From NCBI RefSeq assembly GCF_030704535.1, contig NC_081823.1:9079001-9143000 (forward strand): DNA of 64,000 nt, read 5' to 3'. The translations under genes were made by a program, and so were the position numbers. This stretch comes from Vitis vinifera. Lineage: Eukaryota > Streptophyta > Magnoliopsida > Vitales > Vitaceae. Positions 32,489 to 45,311 of this stretch are shown here, one piece after another. Each line of letters begins with the position of its first letter. Positions within the stretch are counted from its first letter, which is position 1. Under the pieces are notes generated by a model. It did no database searches and had not been told where the DNA came from. It saw nothing but the letters and a program-made list of their open reading frames with translations.

Positions 32489-35035
32489 TCAGACAACATT
32501 GGGTGTGTTGTTGTTTACATCTGACTTCTCAGAGGTGTGGTCTTCCATGCTGGCTTTCTGTTTGAAGGAAGGCAAGCTTTGCTTGCCCGAGGATTCCCCC
32601 GACCCCCTCAAGTTGAGCGATGTGTAAACTGACATCCCACAAAGGGCTGCAACAGCCCCACAAATGCTCACAAACCCTGGATCTGACTTGAAAAGTATAT
32701 AGCCCCCCAGTAGTATCACACAAGTTTTGAACTGCCCAAGAACTACATGAGAGGTTGCAGAAGTTGCACTGCACCAGAACTCAAGTGAGTCAAATGCGAC
32801 TTAGTCTACGCTTATCTCTGTGTTTGATGCTTCCTCATGATATGTTCCAATGCACAAAGAGCAAATGAGAATTAGAGTCTCACCCAAGTGCTAAAGCTCC
32901 AGACCATTGTAGGAGAAAGCCGAGTAAAGCTGATATAAGAATGGCACTAGCGTTGCTCACATCCCACACAAAGGACAACGCCCCTGGAGGGTCTAACCAT
33001 GGCATTAAAGCTAGTAAGAAGAAAATAGTGACTGGTGTAGTCTTCCACATCAACCTACACTCAAAAGTATTAATTCTTCTTTATATACCCTATGAAATGA
33101 GTAGTTAATCTTCATGTTCTAAAGAAAAAAAATTAGAAGTTTAGATTAGTGTTACTCACGCAAGAGCAGTCCAATTGCTTTGCTGTTGTAGATTTGACCA
33201 GAGGATCTTGTTTATGGCACTTGGGATTATCCAAAGTATTGCAATGCAAGCGCCAAACATGTTGAACTCCAAATCTGCTACTGTTGCAATCGCCACACCT
33301 ATTGAAACAACAGAGAGAGCCAAAACCTACAACATTGCCTAGTCATCTATACGACAATTTGAAATGGTTCCGAAAGGAGAAGTGATCAAGTGAAGGAAAG
33401 TGAAAGAAAATGGAAGAAATTCTATGTACTTACCTTTTTGAAGGAGACGGTTTTCTTTAGGAGAATAAACTCTGCTAGGACTATGGTTGGGGTGACAGAA
33501 ATTTTGGCCATCTGATAGAAACCGACGCTGCATAGAGGGGATGTAAAGTGAGAAAACAAAAGATAAGAAACAAGAAGTTGTTAGAAATATTGGTAGCATG
33601 CACTAGGACCTGTTAAATTTTAAACTGGTATTGGCAAGGCCTGTGGAAAGAGCCATGACAGCACCCAAAAAGAAGAGGGAAGAGAAAGGAGTGGTTTTTG
33701 AGGGAGGAGAGACAGGCAACAATGCTAATCCCTTGAAAATTGCCATGAAAATCCATGCAGTGAAGTAGTGGATCAATGTGAGAAAGATTGGGAAATTGAA
33801 TCCAATTTTCCCCAGGACCTGCACCCAAATGAAAATGAACATTTCCTTAATTCACTAGAACTAATTCTCAAATCAATGATAAATGCGGAAAATCCTCCAC
33901 ATAGATAAAAGTAGAGACCAGTTTGTTTGCTAGGATTATCCCAACAGCAACCATGAAATTAAAGGTCATTGCCACCACTGGTCCACAACATCGTTGCTGT
34001 TGGCGCTTAGCTCCTTCTGAAGTTCTGAGCTCATTATACAGGGAACTTCTGAGCTCCTCCAGAGCTCGACCTGATAATCGGAGAAAATAAAAATTCAAAA
34101 CGGATATCAACTAAAGAAAAGGATCATTTACCAGAAAGAAATTACAGACTTGGGCTAAACTGCAAAAAGGAATACATGGATATTTTTGGCTCATGGAATG
34201 CTTCTATCTTATCAGGATTAAGGTGCCAAAGAGAGCCCAAAAAATACAATACAACTCATAAAAAATTCCCAGAGCAAAGTGCTGAAAGAAGAGCCATTAA
34301 GCTACTGCCAAGCATTCTGTCCTATCCCCAGAGGCATAAAATAGATCAACAAGATATCATTGGGACAAAAAACTGAAATATCAAGCTACATGACAAGATA
34401 TCAGCTGAGGAATGTGGATTTTCAGATGCTCATTTCAGGGGTGAATGGTTGAAAAGCATCAGTGGAAATCAGTGAGGTACAAACAAAAAAATAGAATAGA
34501 AAGAATTATGAGTCGATACCCTCTAGAAAGTTGTCTTGAACAAACCATTAAAAGCAACAAACAGATTCCGAAGATATCAATATGCCCTGACTAAATGCAG
34601 TGCCATTGCATTGACCCAGTATTAGGAAAAAACAAAAACATAAAACCCTAAGTTAAACAAATTAACCAATAATTCCAAAACCCACTTCTCTGAAATGGTG
34701 ATTTCAAGAGAATCATAATCAAATTCCAAAAAGAAGGATAAAAAAAAAATACCCATTTGAGAAATCAATTACCCACATATAAGAAAATACATCAAAAGCT
34801 GAAAACAAATCCAATAACCAAAAAACTTAAAAAAAAAAAAAAAAAAAACCTACGAGAAGAAGACATGCAATTCACATATTCACATAATAAAGAAATGAGA
34901 TTGAGAGAGAGAGAGAGAGAGAGAATAATTTGGCTTAATGAGATTCAAACAAAAACCTGTTTCTCCTGCATCACTGTCTCTTCTTTTGATGAACCTCCTC
35001 ACATCTTTGCTCAACCATGAATCGAACAAGCCCAT
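32489..35035 (-). CDS. Nucleotide-sugar transporter (NST/TPT family, UGNT1-like group)
   Basis: Multi-pass antiporter of the drug/metabolite transporter superfamily, expected in the Golgi or ER membrane, moving nucleotide sugars inward for glycosylation. Exons: 35035-34957, 34070-33919, 33818-33610, 33527-33434, 33326-33160, 33054-32884 and 32768-32489, all in phase, giving 383 aa with about ten hydrophobic segments. Marks: MGLFDSWLSKDVRRFI start, GIILANKLV, LTLIHYFTAW, VGFYQMAKISVTPTIV, WIIPSAINKILWSNLQQQ, LLGFLLQWSGALALGATSAT and SHVVLGQFKTCVILLGGY. The tail after about residue 340 is hydrophilic and ends NNNTPNVV. The pattern matches the Arabidopsis At5g57100 group as I recall it, related to the UDP-GlcNAc transporter UGNT1 (At4g32272). 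The substrate is not readable from sequence. Confidence 0.88.
34899..34923. repeat. (GA)n microsatellite in intron 1 of the transporter gene
   Basis: A GA repeat of about twelve units just downstream (minus strand) of the first-exon donor. Confidence 0.85.
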
Positions 35036-36019
35036 TACAATCAAACACCAAGCACCTGTTAGAATACAAATCTCCTTCTCTCTATGTAAAAATGCATTAC
35101 TCTTAATAATAAATAACAATTACAAAAATTACAAAGCAATCTCTATGTATCTGTATAAATTAATGGTAGCAATAACAAAAATGGTAATAATGAAAGAAAG
35201 ATTAAAGGGGTAATCTATTAGGATTTGTTGAGGAAGGGTGAAGAGTGCAGGCAAAATCAAAATCATTCGTGAAGAGTTTAATCAGAAGATGGGGTTTTGG
35301 CAATCTTCAGCACAAGGCCAATGAAATTTTTTAGGCAATCTTCACCACAAGGCCAATGAAATTTTGTTAGGCAATCTTCACCAAAAGGCCAATGAAATTT
35401 TGTGAATCTTCAGGCGACAGGCAAGTGCTCATGGATATTACCATTTTTGTAGGATTTGTGATGAAAGCCAATTAGCCAAATCTATGAGCATTTTCTTTTT
35501 CTTTTCTTTTTTTTCTCCTTATTACAAGTTACAGGTAATGGAGACCAACGAAAAGCGAACTCAGTCAAAATCAGCTTTATAGGATCAGGTGAGTGAACAC
35601 CCAAAATTATTCTTTGGAACGGTGGATGGGTATTTTATTTCCCTAAAAATATCATTAAAACCACCCCCCTCCCCTCCCTTTTACATTTAACTCATTGGAT
35701 AAACCTCAATTTTCGAATCAATATAATAAAATTTAGATCATTGAATAAAGATATAAATAAATAACATCATATCAGACAAATTGAATCAAGGTACAAATAA
35801 TAAAATGGGTTTGATTACAAGGTAATGAAACCTAAATTACGTTCGTGACACAATGCAATTGATCTGGTATCGATTCGATATTTATTGGGGCGCTAAGATT
35901 AGAAGTGTATTTTTATTTTGAGTAATGGGAATGAATAGTTTACAATGTTTTGAATTCAAATTTATGGGTATGATTGCAATTAAGATATGATCATGTACTG
36001 ACAGTGGACAGATGTATGT
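35036..36019. other. 5' flank of the transporter gene and 3' flank of CCDC22
   Basis: Both genes are on the minus strand. The interval contains the three-unit tandem repeat at 35299-35404, a pyrimidine-rich tract near 35488-35520 and AT-rich DNA. No gene is seen. Confidence 0.5.
35299..35404 (+). repeat. Three-unit 35/36-bp tandem repeat
   Basis: Units begin at 35299, 35334 and 35370 with GGCAATCTTCA and contain AAGGCCAATGAAATTTT. They differ by a few substitutions. The array is 265-370 bases upstream of the transporter start codon, in its leader or promoter; it includes CCAAT boxes on the plus strand. Confidence 0.9.
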
Positions 36020-39000
36020 TTAGGACGAGGAATCTAAGGAATCATCTTGGAGGCGTTGCTCTAGGCACTCATTTTCCTGCCTGATGGCATCTAGATCAGC
36101 TTGTAGTTTGTTGATGTTCAAGCTTCGGGAGGCCATGGCTGCAAGCTTCGCCTCATGTTCAGTCACCTCCCTTCGTGTCCGGTCGGTGGCAAGGATTTTC
36201 TCGGCAATCTGTTCAAAGCTCTCATGGATGCTAGTGAGGAGCATGTAAGCTTGCCGTCCTACTGGATCTTTCTTGGCTTCCCTGCAGGTAATAATAAATG
36301 GTCTTGAAGATGAGTTCGTAGCAAAGGAACTACTTCTGAACATGAAACTTTTAAGTTATGGCACGACATTGATATAATAAATATGCATTATTGAATGATT
36401 TGTACCTGAAAATTGTTTCGTCTACCACTGCATAAGTTCGATGATGGCGTTCTTGGACAGAATTACTTTCTAATTGGAGCTCCCTCGTATCTTTTAAGAT
36501 TCGCTCTATATCTGCATCTTGTTTACGGCTGTTCTTTGTGATCTCTGTTATCCGCTGAATATAGGATCTCCTAGAGGGCAGTTTGGGCTGCTTCTCCAGA
36601 TCTGCAGATAGTTTAGAATGTTCTTCCTCCCTGCAAATAGCATACACCATGTGAATGATTTGATTTATTGATCTATTCCCACATGTTTTCAGTCATTTCA
36701 TCAATTACAAACACATACAAAGGAAGGGAGAAGAGGGGACTCAACATCATTAGCTAATGCATGCTTATTCTAATCTCTATGCTAATGTAACTACACCCAC
36801 CACAGGGGACCCTACGACTATTAGCGTAAGTAGAAACAACAAGAAGGTGCTCCTCTTCTCCAAACCTTTTATTCACATGTCTACGAAGACAACTTCACAG
36901 TTGATTTTTGAGATTGGAATTATATCACTAATGACAGCAGAAAAACTGAAATGGCGACATTTCACCAAGTATAAAACATGGGCATAAACATAGGCAATTA
37001 TAGGTAAGGATGGTGAAATGAACTCATTCTAAATATTATAGGAATCACAATGACATAATTTGATTACCATGAGACTTCCCCGAGATTCTAAACACATAGT
37101 AACTAATTTCTTGACTTACCAGTTCAACTAAAAAGAAGGTTAGGCTATGTTTAACTCCCAGAAAGTACTAAAGAAAGAAATTTTTTTTAAGGAAAATAAA
37201 CTTCTTATATTTGGTTTGTTATGAAAAATACCAAGAAAATTAAATATAATTAAAATTAATTAAAAATTTATATATTCTTAAATTATACAATCTTTACATA
37301 AAAGAGGAAAAATAAGTGAAAATGGTTTGAAATAACATATAAAAATAATTTATTGATTTCAAATCTATTTCTTATTTTCCTTCACTTTTTCTTTTCTTCT
37401 ACTTTTCATCTTTAATTTTCTTTCTCTTGCATTTTCCCTCAACTCTTAGGGGAACCAAACATAACCTTAAGGTCTACAAGCAACAAAGATCTTCTCAATA
37501 AAATGTAGATGTTTGTTAAGGATAATGTCCCCAAGGCTTGATATTTGTCCACTTTTCTGAAACATATCTTATTTACTATGTTTGCATTCTCTAGAAGAGG
37601 CAAGAACAAAGACAGAGGCTTCACATTTCACAATGGAACAGCAAAGAATGCAATAATATTCTGACATATGTACAGATCCAAATATTTATTGTCTGCAATT
37701 ACCTCTTTTTAATTTCATATAAGATTGACTGCTTTTCCAGCTCAACTTCTTTTAATTTTTGGAGTTTTTCTTGAGCCCCTGGTACAGTGGCATATACAGA
37801 TCCTTCAAGGCTTCTCTTTTTCTCTTCCAAAGGCTTTCTTAAAGTCTCCCTGTGATAGATGTTACAAACAAATCAGTTCTTGCATTGCTAGCAAAAGTAT
37901 ACTTTATATGGTTCGATGAGAGTTACATTTTGTTGCTGTGCCCAAGCATGATTCAAAAGAAAACATTGAAAAGATACCCTTCACAAGGACAATAAAATTA
38001 ATTTTGATTAAAATTGTAGAACATTCATATTACCATTGTGATTCCAGTTCCACAAGATTGCGCTTTCCAGCTTCTATTCGCTCATTGAGCTGCTCAATGT
38101 ACAAGTCAACAGGATGCTGGTCATCAAATTCCATTTCCATTGCTGATTTCAACAAGTTGTATTCTTCTTCTAGATGTTGTGATTCTAAATTTTTAGAATT
38201 CACCTCCTCTATGAGTAACTTTTCTTGATTTCGTAACATTTCAATCCTGCTTTTTATCTGAAAACAGAAAAAACCAATAAGGAAAATCATCAATGCATGT
38301 GTACACATGCATATATAGGGAACTATTTCTAAGAAATGAAATTTCATTTTTAACTTATTTTATTTTATTTTATATTTTTTATGTATAATTTTAAGCTTTC
38401 ACAGCTCTATAGATTCACATTAGATCAGATAAAGCTTACCTTGAGTGACTGCTCCTGAAAAGAAGTCAAAACGTTTTTGTCATCTCTCTGAGTTGACATT
38501 TCTTCATTTCCGGATGCATCTCTTCTAGAGTCCTCAGATTTTTCAACCAAGTCTGTTCCATTTTCCAAGCTATTCAGCTCCTTTTTGCTTAAATCTTGTG
38601 TCCCTGGTATTGAAACATCAACAACCGCCACCCCGTCCATCTTTTGCTGAATCGAATAAGCTTTATTGGCCCTAGTACCAGACTCATTTTCAGCCTCATT
38701 ATCTGAGAACTCTTGCACTTCACTTTTCAGTCTCAGATCTTTCAATTTGGCTCCAACATTTGGAAAATGTAGATCCACCCCTTGATTATCAGGCTTCTCC
38801 ATCCAGTGCTTTGAAGTGCTTGGCAAGTCATCTTCCTTTATTTTCTCTCTAGCCCAGATATCATTTCCTCCAGCAGTTTTTCCTCCTTCAGATGATTCAG
38901 GCAGCTTCTCCACCAAAAATCTTACCAACTTATACAAGTCCTCTTCAGATGGATACAAGAACTGTTGTAAGCAACACATACGTTCTGTTTCTAAGAATAT

Positions 39001-40083
39001 TTCAAAACAATAAGAAACTGAAAACTAGAACCAGAAGAAATGGAATCAGAGGCATCAAGTTCAGATCAATTACAAAGTAAGGGGATAAGAAAGAAGATGG
39101 GTCCAGTTACTAAAAGGGTTTTTGAACCCTCCTTCAATGAGTTAAAGGCTCACATGCAATAAGCAAGAAAACAGCAGGGTCAAAAGACAACAAATACAAA
39201 AGGCCTCATACGACCAGATAGCTTCTACAAACCGTAGTACTTCCTCTAACATCTTTTGCTAGATGGTTTCAACTGTTGTTGAACTAGATTCGACAGGGTT
39301 ATAAATCAAGTAGAAACAATCAATTGTACACATTCAAAACAACTGGTAGGACCAATCATGGTTTTAAACATAGGCTGATGTGAGAGCGTTCCATGTCTAT
39401 AATTTTTTATACATATTTCCCAAATTTTTTATCCACATTTTCATGTTTTGCTACTAATTCTACCATTTTCTGAAGTCAAAACCATCTATCTTCAACTACT
39501 ACATCCCTATCTTCAGAAACTCAGTAAGATGGTTAATATTGATATGTTACTTCGTTGGAGCAACAGAAATTAATCCACTCCAATAAAAATGTCCACAAAG
39601 TTATTCAAATTGTAAATCAGACCAATGATAGAGCAAAGAAATCCTCATTATTTAGTTCCTATTTTTTAATTTTGATGCATTAAATTCCAGCTTCACTCAG
39701 TTTATTCGCAATATCAAATTCGGTAAAACAACAAAATTGTAGTTCCAAGCCAAAACTCTCACTTCTGTTTGGATTCTCAGAAAATGCAGGAACCAGAATA
39801 AGATTGAAGATTTTAGAGCCTTTACCTTGTGGAAGCTCATGTCCCCCATGTACCCTAGACTTTTGACAGCGGAAGCAATTTCCGTACAGATCTTGAACCT
39901 CTCCGCCATCGAATCGGGCAGAGAAGTTGGAAACGACGTCGTATTATCGATCAGAGAAAGAGATTGAGCACAGATCGAGAAAAGAGACGTTGGCGTGAGG
40001 TCTTGGATCGAAGAAACGGAGGTCGGAATCGAAACTCCGGCGCTCGCCAGTGAACTCAGTAGAATCTCTTGAGATTCCTCCAT
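36020..40083 (-). CDS. CCDC22: Coiled-coil domain-containing protein 22 homologue
   Basis: Plant homologue of CCDC22, a core subunit of the CCC/Commander endosomal recycling complex in animals; the plant role is poorly known. Exons: 40083-39826, 38961-38440, 38257-38034, 37849-37703, 36630-36406 and 36281-36020, in phase, giving 545 aa. Residues 1-115 resemble the family's N-terminal calponin-homology-like fold (MEESQEILLSSLASAGV, FKICTEIASAVKSLGYMGD, FLYPSEEDLYKLVRFLVEKL). A hydrophilic linker follows. From about residue 255 to the end come long coiled coils (LRNQEKLLIEEVNSKNLE, PGAQEKLQKLKEVELEKQSI, RRSYIQRITEITKNSRKQ) and the conserved KKDPVGRQAYMLLTSIHE. It is head to head with ABCG26, whose start is 1.6 kb away. 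One large intron carries a MITE. Confidence 0.9.
37141..37469. mobile_element. MITE of the TATGTTTGGTTCC family in a CCDC22 intron
   Basis: About 330 bases with ends TAGGCTATGTTTAACTCCC and, on the opposite strand, TAAGGTTATGTTTGGTTCCC. The interior aligns with the GIP1 intron copy at 28803-29132. The target duplication is unclear. Confidence 0.7.
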
Positions 40084-40170
40084 GAATCTTTTCCTCTATG
40101 AATTTTCAAACGCCAATGTTTTAGGTTTTTGATATTGAGCCTATCATAGTGCAGAAGGGGCTCCTTTCTG

Positions 40171-40295
40171 AACGGTGTCGTTTGAGAGTTAAACGACGAC
40201 GTTGCCCGGCTCATTATGGTGCATGACTCCGTGATGAAACGGTTCTCAGTGGTAAAACTCGGCTTTTGAAATGCCCATTGAAGCGACACCGTTTT
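40171..40295. promoter_or_regulatory. Cluster of ACGACGTCGT / AACGGTGTCGTT motifs upstream of CCDC22
   Basis: AACGGTGTCGTTT (40171), AAACGACGACGTT (40191) and, on the minus strand, AAAACGGTGTCGC (40283-40295) lie 88-212 bases upstream of the CCDC22 start. A further AAACGACGTCGT is inside exon 1 at 39931. Spacing and recurrence suggest proximal promoter elements. Confidence 0.45.
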
Positions 40296-40416
40296 GACGG
40301 CGGGTGATTCAGTTTATGTTTTTCCCTTGTAGGTAATAATGTTCTTTTCTATTGTTAAAGCCATATGGGGAATGGGGACATAAAAGTTTGATTTTAGGAG
40401 GTAAGAGAATTACGGT

Positions 40417-40700
40417 AACTGTTTTTTAAAATAATTAAAAATTTTTTTTTTTAAACAAAAGTCAACTCATAATAGTTTTAATATTTTTAAATATGTTTTA
40501 TGTTTAGAGCTTTATTTTTAAGCATGATACATGTTTGTATAATTGATTTTTAAAATAATTCTAAAAAATAAGTGAAAACAAATGAAAATAATTAAAAGAT
40601 GTTATATGAAAACACTGTTTTTTGATTGTCAAATGTATTTTACAGGTTTTTTATTTTGAAAAACAGAAAATTGTTTTTGAAAATAGTTGTCAAAAAAACT
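40417..40700. repeat. AT-rich dispersed repeat, copy upstream of ABCG26
   Basis: Shares ordered words with 45312-45685: TAACTGTTTTT, AAACAAAAGTC, TTTTTAAATATGTTTTA, ACATGTTTGTATAATT, GAAAACAAAT.AAAATAATTAAAAGAT and a closing AAAATTGTTTT. It is probably a MITE-like family; the ends are approximate. Confidence 0.55.
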
Positions 40701-41582
40701 TTAAATCTCCATTTTATAGTGTTTCTATTTGAAGTATTTTTAATGAAAATATTTTTATTTTAAAAGTATTTTTAAAGAAGCACTTAACAAGTGTTTTTTC
40801 ATAAAAACATTACAATTGATTTTTCAATTGTATAAATGATTTTTAAAATTTTTAAAAATGCTTCTTAAATTTTATCAAACATGGGTTTTTCTTCAAAAAC
40901 AATTTTTAGGTTAAAAGTATTTTTGAAAAATACTATCAAACAGAATCTTAGAGACCCATTTTAGGCTAGAACTAAAAAAAAGGTTTATTATTTAACCATT
41001 ATCTTTAACTAGTTGAGCATTTTAAAGATTGTGTGAGAATACTTCTTTGTTTTAGCTTTAATAAGAAGCTAAAGTTAAAGTCATAATTTTTGAACACAAC
41101 ACAACTATCATAAAAGTTTTATTAAATATGAAATGACCTTTTGCATAAGCAAAATAAAGCTTCTAAGAAAAGCGACATTCTTTTGTTTTCACTTTTAAGC
41201 GTTTTTGTTTTTTTCAAATATAAATTGTTTGAAAGCATATAACTTCTTGCTAAACTAAAAAGAGAATTTTTTACTTCCAAAATTCAATCTAAGGTTGGAC
41301 TTTGTGCTTTTACAACATATGCACATATGCAGCATTCAAAATGAAGTGGTTTGGCAAAACAGAACAATTTGTTTAATCCCAATACTATATTTTTTTAAAC
41401 ATCTACTTATAATCAGAAACCAAGTAAGCAACCCAATCCAAAATCCAAAGTCATGTCCTTGGCATGTCCTCTTGACAAAAGCCAAAGATGGCCTCCAAAG
41501 TATGTGAACTAAAAGCAACTGCTTCATCTTCCCAAAAATTAGGCATGGAAAGCCTGTTGCCCACCAACACACATCCTTCCCT

Positions 41583-41682
41583 ACTATATAGGCAAGCTTC
41601 TGGTTTGTTGCAGTTGATTCACTTCACTACAAATTCTTTCCAAACCCCATTGAAAAAGGTTGAAGCTTCTGCCCAAACCAAC
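41583..41682 (+). promoter_or_regulatory. TATA box and leader of ABCG26
   Basis: ACTATATAGGC at 41583-41593 is a good TATA box. A transcription start about 30 bases downstream leaves a leader of about 65 bases before the ATG at 41683. The upstream ATG of the same frame (41488) is 5' of the TATA box and so unlikely to be used. Confidence 0.55.
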
Positions 41683-44600
41683 ATGGACATGGGAAAACAG
41701 GACGAAATTGAGGCCATGGCACTGTCTCCCCCATCAATGAGCTCCATGCATATTGCAGGGAGCAATGGCTTTGGTCACAACATTGACTTCATGTCTCAAG
41801 CCTACATTAGGAATAGGAACTCAGAGATTGATATAGAGGATGATAGTTTCCGTACTCATCAAGATCACCCTCTCCCCATATTTCTCAAGGTAGCTTTATC
41901 CATTTTACATTTTCATGGCTTCAAATGTAAATGAGGACTCAATCTTTTTTTTAGCTTCTCTTCTGTGGTGCAGTTTGAAGATGTGGAGTATGGAGTAAGA
42001 AACAATGCAGCTTCCCGGAACCCGGTGAAGGCAGTGGTTTCAAGAGTGGCCTCACAGCTGAGCATGGAGCAGGACAACTACAAGCGTATCTTGAAGGGTA
42101 TAACAGGTAGCATTGGGCCAGGGGAAATCCTTGGTTTGATGGGTCCATCTGGGAGTGGGAAAACAACCTTACTGAAGATAATAGGAGGAAGACTACATGA
42201 AAATGTTAAGGGAACCATAACCTATAATGACATCCCATATAATCCAGCTCTTAAGAGGAGGTTAGCCATCTGTCTGAACCTCTCTTTTGGCCTCTCACAT
42301 TGGATTATACGTCGATTTGTTCTACTCTTGCAGGATTGGATTTGTGACACAAGATGATGTGCTCTTGCCCCAGTTGACAGTGGAAGAAACCTTAGTTTTT
42401 GCTGCTTTTTTGAGACTTCCAAGCAACATGAGCAGAAAACAGAAGTATGCAAGAGTGGAGATGATTGTGAAGGAACTGGGTCTAGAAAGGTTTGTAGAAT
42501 ATTATGAATCTTTAGGGTATTTATGATAACCAAGTATGAAGTATTTCTCCAAATGATCTCTCATTTAACTGTATATATATAGATGTCGCCATACCAAAGT
42601 AGGAGGAGGATTTGTGAAGGGAATATCTGGTGGGGAGAGAAAAAGAACGAGTATCGGATACGAAATTCTTGTAGATCCATCATTGTTGTTGCTTGATGAA
42701 CCAACTTCAGGCCTTGATTCCACTTCTGCAAATAGGCTTCTGCAGATTCTTCAAGGTGTTGCTAAGGTATTCTTTTTTGTGCATGTGGACAGTAATCAAC
42801 ATTACTCAATTTCCAAACTATCCAGGGACATTGGCAAATATGCCTGTGTTCTGTCATAAGAATGAGGAATGCTTTAAAGGTTACAAATTACCGGGTTTTT
42901 AGGCAGGTAGGACAATAATCACAACCATACATCAGCCTTCAAGCAGGATGTTTCACATGTTCAACAAGATTCTGCTGATAGCAGAAGGCTACCCTGTGTA
43001 CTATGGGAAGGCCAGAGAGTCTATGGACTATTTTTCGTCTCTGAGATTTGTCCCTGAGATAGCCATGAATCCTGCAGAGTTCTTGCTGGATTTAGCTACT
43101 GGTCAAGTGAATGATATCAGCATCCCCCAAGATTTACAGGCACCTCAAGTCCCCCCTGAATCTGAGAGGGATGTGGTCAAAGTAAGTTCCTCTCCTTCTA
43201 TGTATATATGCATTAGATTTTAGACGTTCTCATCTCTACCTGTTTGTCCTTATGTTATACCAGTATCTGCAAGTCAAGTACAAAACTGAGTTGGAACCAA
43301 AAGAGAAAGAAGAGAATCATTGGGCAACAAAAATCCCGGAACATCTGCAATTAGCCATCCAAGTCAAGAAGGATTGGACGATGAGTTGGTGGGAACAGTT
43401 CTTGATATTGACCAGAAGAACATTCAGGGAGAGATGCAGGGATTACTTTGATAAGCTAAGGCTAGTCCAAGCACTAGGAGTAGCAGTTTTGTTAGGCCTT
43501 CTTTGGTGGAAATCCAAGACAGGAACCGAGGCTCAGCTCAGAGATCAGGTACTCCATAAAGACCAGTAGGAGCATTTAGTATTTCTGATCAGACGCCCTT
43601 TTTAGTCTATTAGAAATGAATCGTTCCATCCTTTATTGCAGATTGGTTTGATGTTCTACATCTGCATTTTCTGGACATCCTCATCAATATTTGGAGCCGT
43701 ATACGTCTTCCCTTTCGAAAAAATCTATCTGGTGAAAGAAAGGAAAGCAGATATGTACAGATTAAGCGTGTACTATGTGTGCAGCACCATGTGTGACATG
43801 GTGGCACATGTGGTCTATCCAACCATTTTCATGGTCATTCTCTACTTCATGGCTGGCTTCAAGAGAACAGTCTCTTGCTTCTTCTTGACCCTATTTGGGA
43901 TACTACTGATAGCCATCACAAGCCAAGTGAGTTAAAAGCACTTTCAATTTCAGGCTACTTGTTTATCAGTTAAATTGGTTTCTTTCTGCAAGTAGGGGGC
44001 AGGAGAGCTCTTTGGTGCTGCAGTTTTGAGTATAAAAAGGGCTGGGATGATTGCTTCACTAGTACTAATGCTGTTTCTTCTAACAGGAGGCTACTATGTC
44101 CAGGTATTCAAATCTATGCTCCTGCAAAATCTCGGTTTTTCATAGAAATTAGTCCAGTTTCATCCCTCATGGCAATACCCTTATCCCATTTCCATGAATC
44201 TTCAACTTTACCAATGAAATAGGTCGACTAAACAAGCCAAACAGAACATAATTGAACCATTTCCTCTGAAAATAATGTAAAAAAACACTAGGAACAAGCC
44301 CATAAACCCTGACCCTGGACTTGCATATGATCTGAATCAGAGAACCCTCTTTAATTCTGAATCCAAAATGGAAACAAACCCATGTTAGAGTAACTTTCAA
44401 CTGATCACAAGGTGGAAATTGTATGCCTTGACTGGAAGCTCTGCATAATGTCCATTGCCTAGATTCAGGACACATTCACAATATTAACTGCATGTATATA
44501 TTTTTTTTCTACTGCAGCACATTCCTCAGTTTATGCAGTGGTTGAAGTACATATCATTCATGTACTATGGGTTCAGGCTTATGTTGAAAGTGCAGTACTC

Positions 44601-44787
44601 TGGAGAACAACTGTATGAGTGTGGGAGCAGAGGAGGATGCAGGACTCTGCAGAGCTCCCCTTCATTCGACACTGTGAACTTGAATGGTGGCCTGAAAGAG
44701 GTCTGGGTTCTACTGGCAATGGCGGTTGGTTACCGGTTTTTTGCTTACCTTTGCCTCCGGAGAAGAATTGATGTATGCCATCTTTGA
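41683..44787 (+). CDS. ABCG26: ABC transporter G family member 26 (pollen exine transporter)
   Basis: Half-size ABCG/WBC transporter. In Arabidopsis ABCG26 acts in the tapetum plasma membrane and is needed to export sporopollenin precursors for the pollen exine. Exons: 41683-41889, 41974-42260, 42334-42489, 42583-42766, 42903-43181, 43264-43548, 43642-43926, 43996-44103 and 44518-44787, in phase, giving 686 aa (Arabidopsis about 685). The nucleotide-binding domain has Walker A GPSGSGKT (126-133), the ISGGE signature (231-235), Walker B LLLLDEP (251-257) and the H-loop in [14 protein letters not shown]. The transmembrane domain spans roughly 405-680 ([52 protein letters not shown]). The C-terminus ends DVCHL, like Arabidopsis ICHL. 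All catalytic motifs are intact. The start [11 protein letters not shown] fits the TATA box. Confidence 0.95.
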
Positions 44788-45311
44788 AGGAGGAATTTGA
44801 GGTCTGTTTCTTCAAGTACTGCCAAAGAAAACAGCAAGAAATGATGATTGGTAGGAGGGAATGGAATCAATGGATCATCTCCTTCAACCTCAGTCTAATT
44901 CTTTGACCTCTGTGAACTCAAAAGATGTCTGATTAGATTTTAGTTGGGAATTGAATGGCTTTTATTTTGTGGAAAAGTGGGCCAAGTAGGATTTTTGAGC
45001 CATAATTCTTTTCTTTTTTTTTAATAAAAAAAACAATATTAATGTAAGTATGATACAATATATTAGTAAAGCAAAAAACCTTATATTGAAAGAATTTTTT
45101 TTCTTATTACATTTAAAAAAATAAAATAAAAAAATCTTTCATTGAACTTCAAAAGAATTGTTGGTTTTGAGAAGGTAATTCAAACAAATCTTATTAGGAT
45201 GGCTTTTGTTTATTGCTTCAACTGAAAAAATGAGCTAAAGCCAAAATCATAATTAAAGATATCTTGAATTTCTCATTCATATATATATATATATATAATA
45301 ATGTACTAATT

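Larger units (their letters stand above)
40084..41580. other. Bidirectional intergenic region between CCDC22 and ABCG26
   Basis: The CCDC22-proximal part (40084-40300) holds a cluster of ACG-rich motifs. The middle (about 40417-40960) is repeat-derived AT-rich DNA. The right part contains the ABCG26 promoter. No gene is seen inside. Confidence 0.6.

Noticed and set aside
35299-35404. CRISPR-like repeat array
   Set aside because: Three abutting units without spacers in a plant nuclear context; a simple tandem repeat.
44167-44475. Minus-strand frame in the last ABCG26 intron
   Set aside because: No family resemblance; chance frame in intronic DNA.
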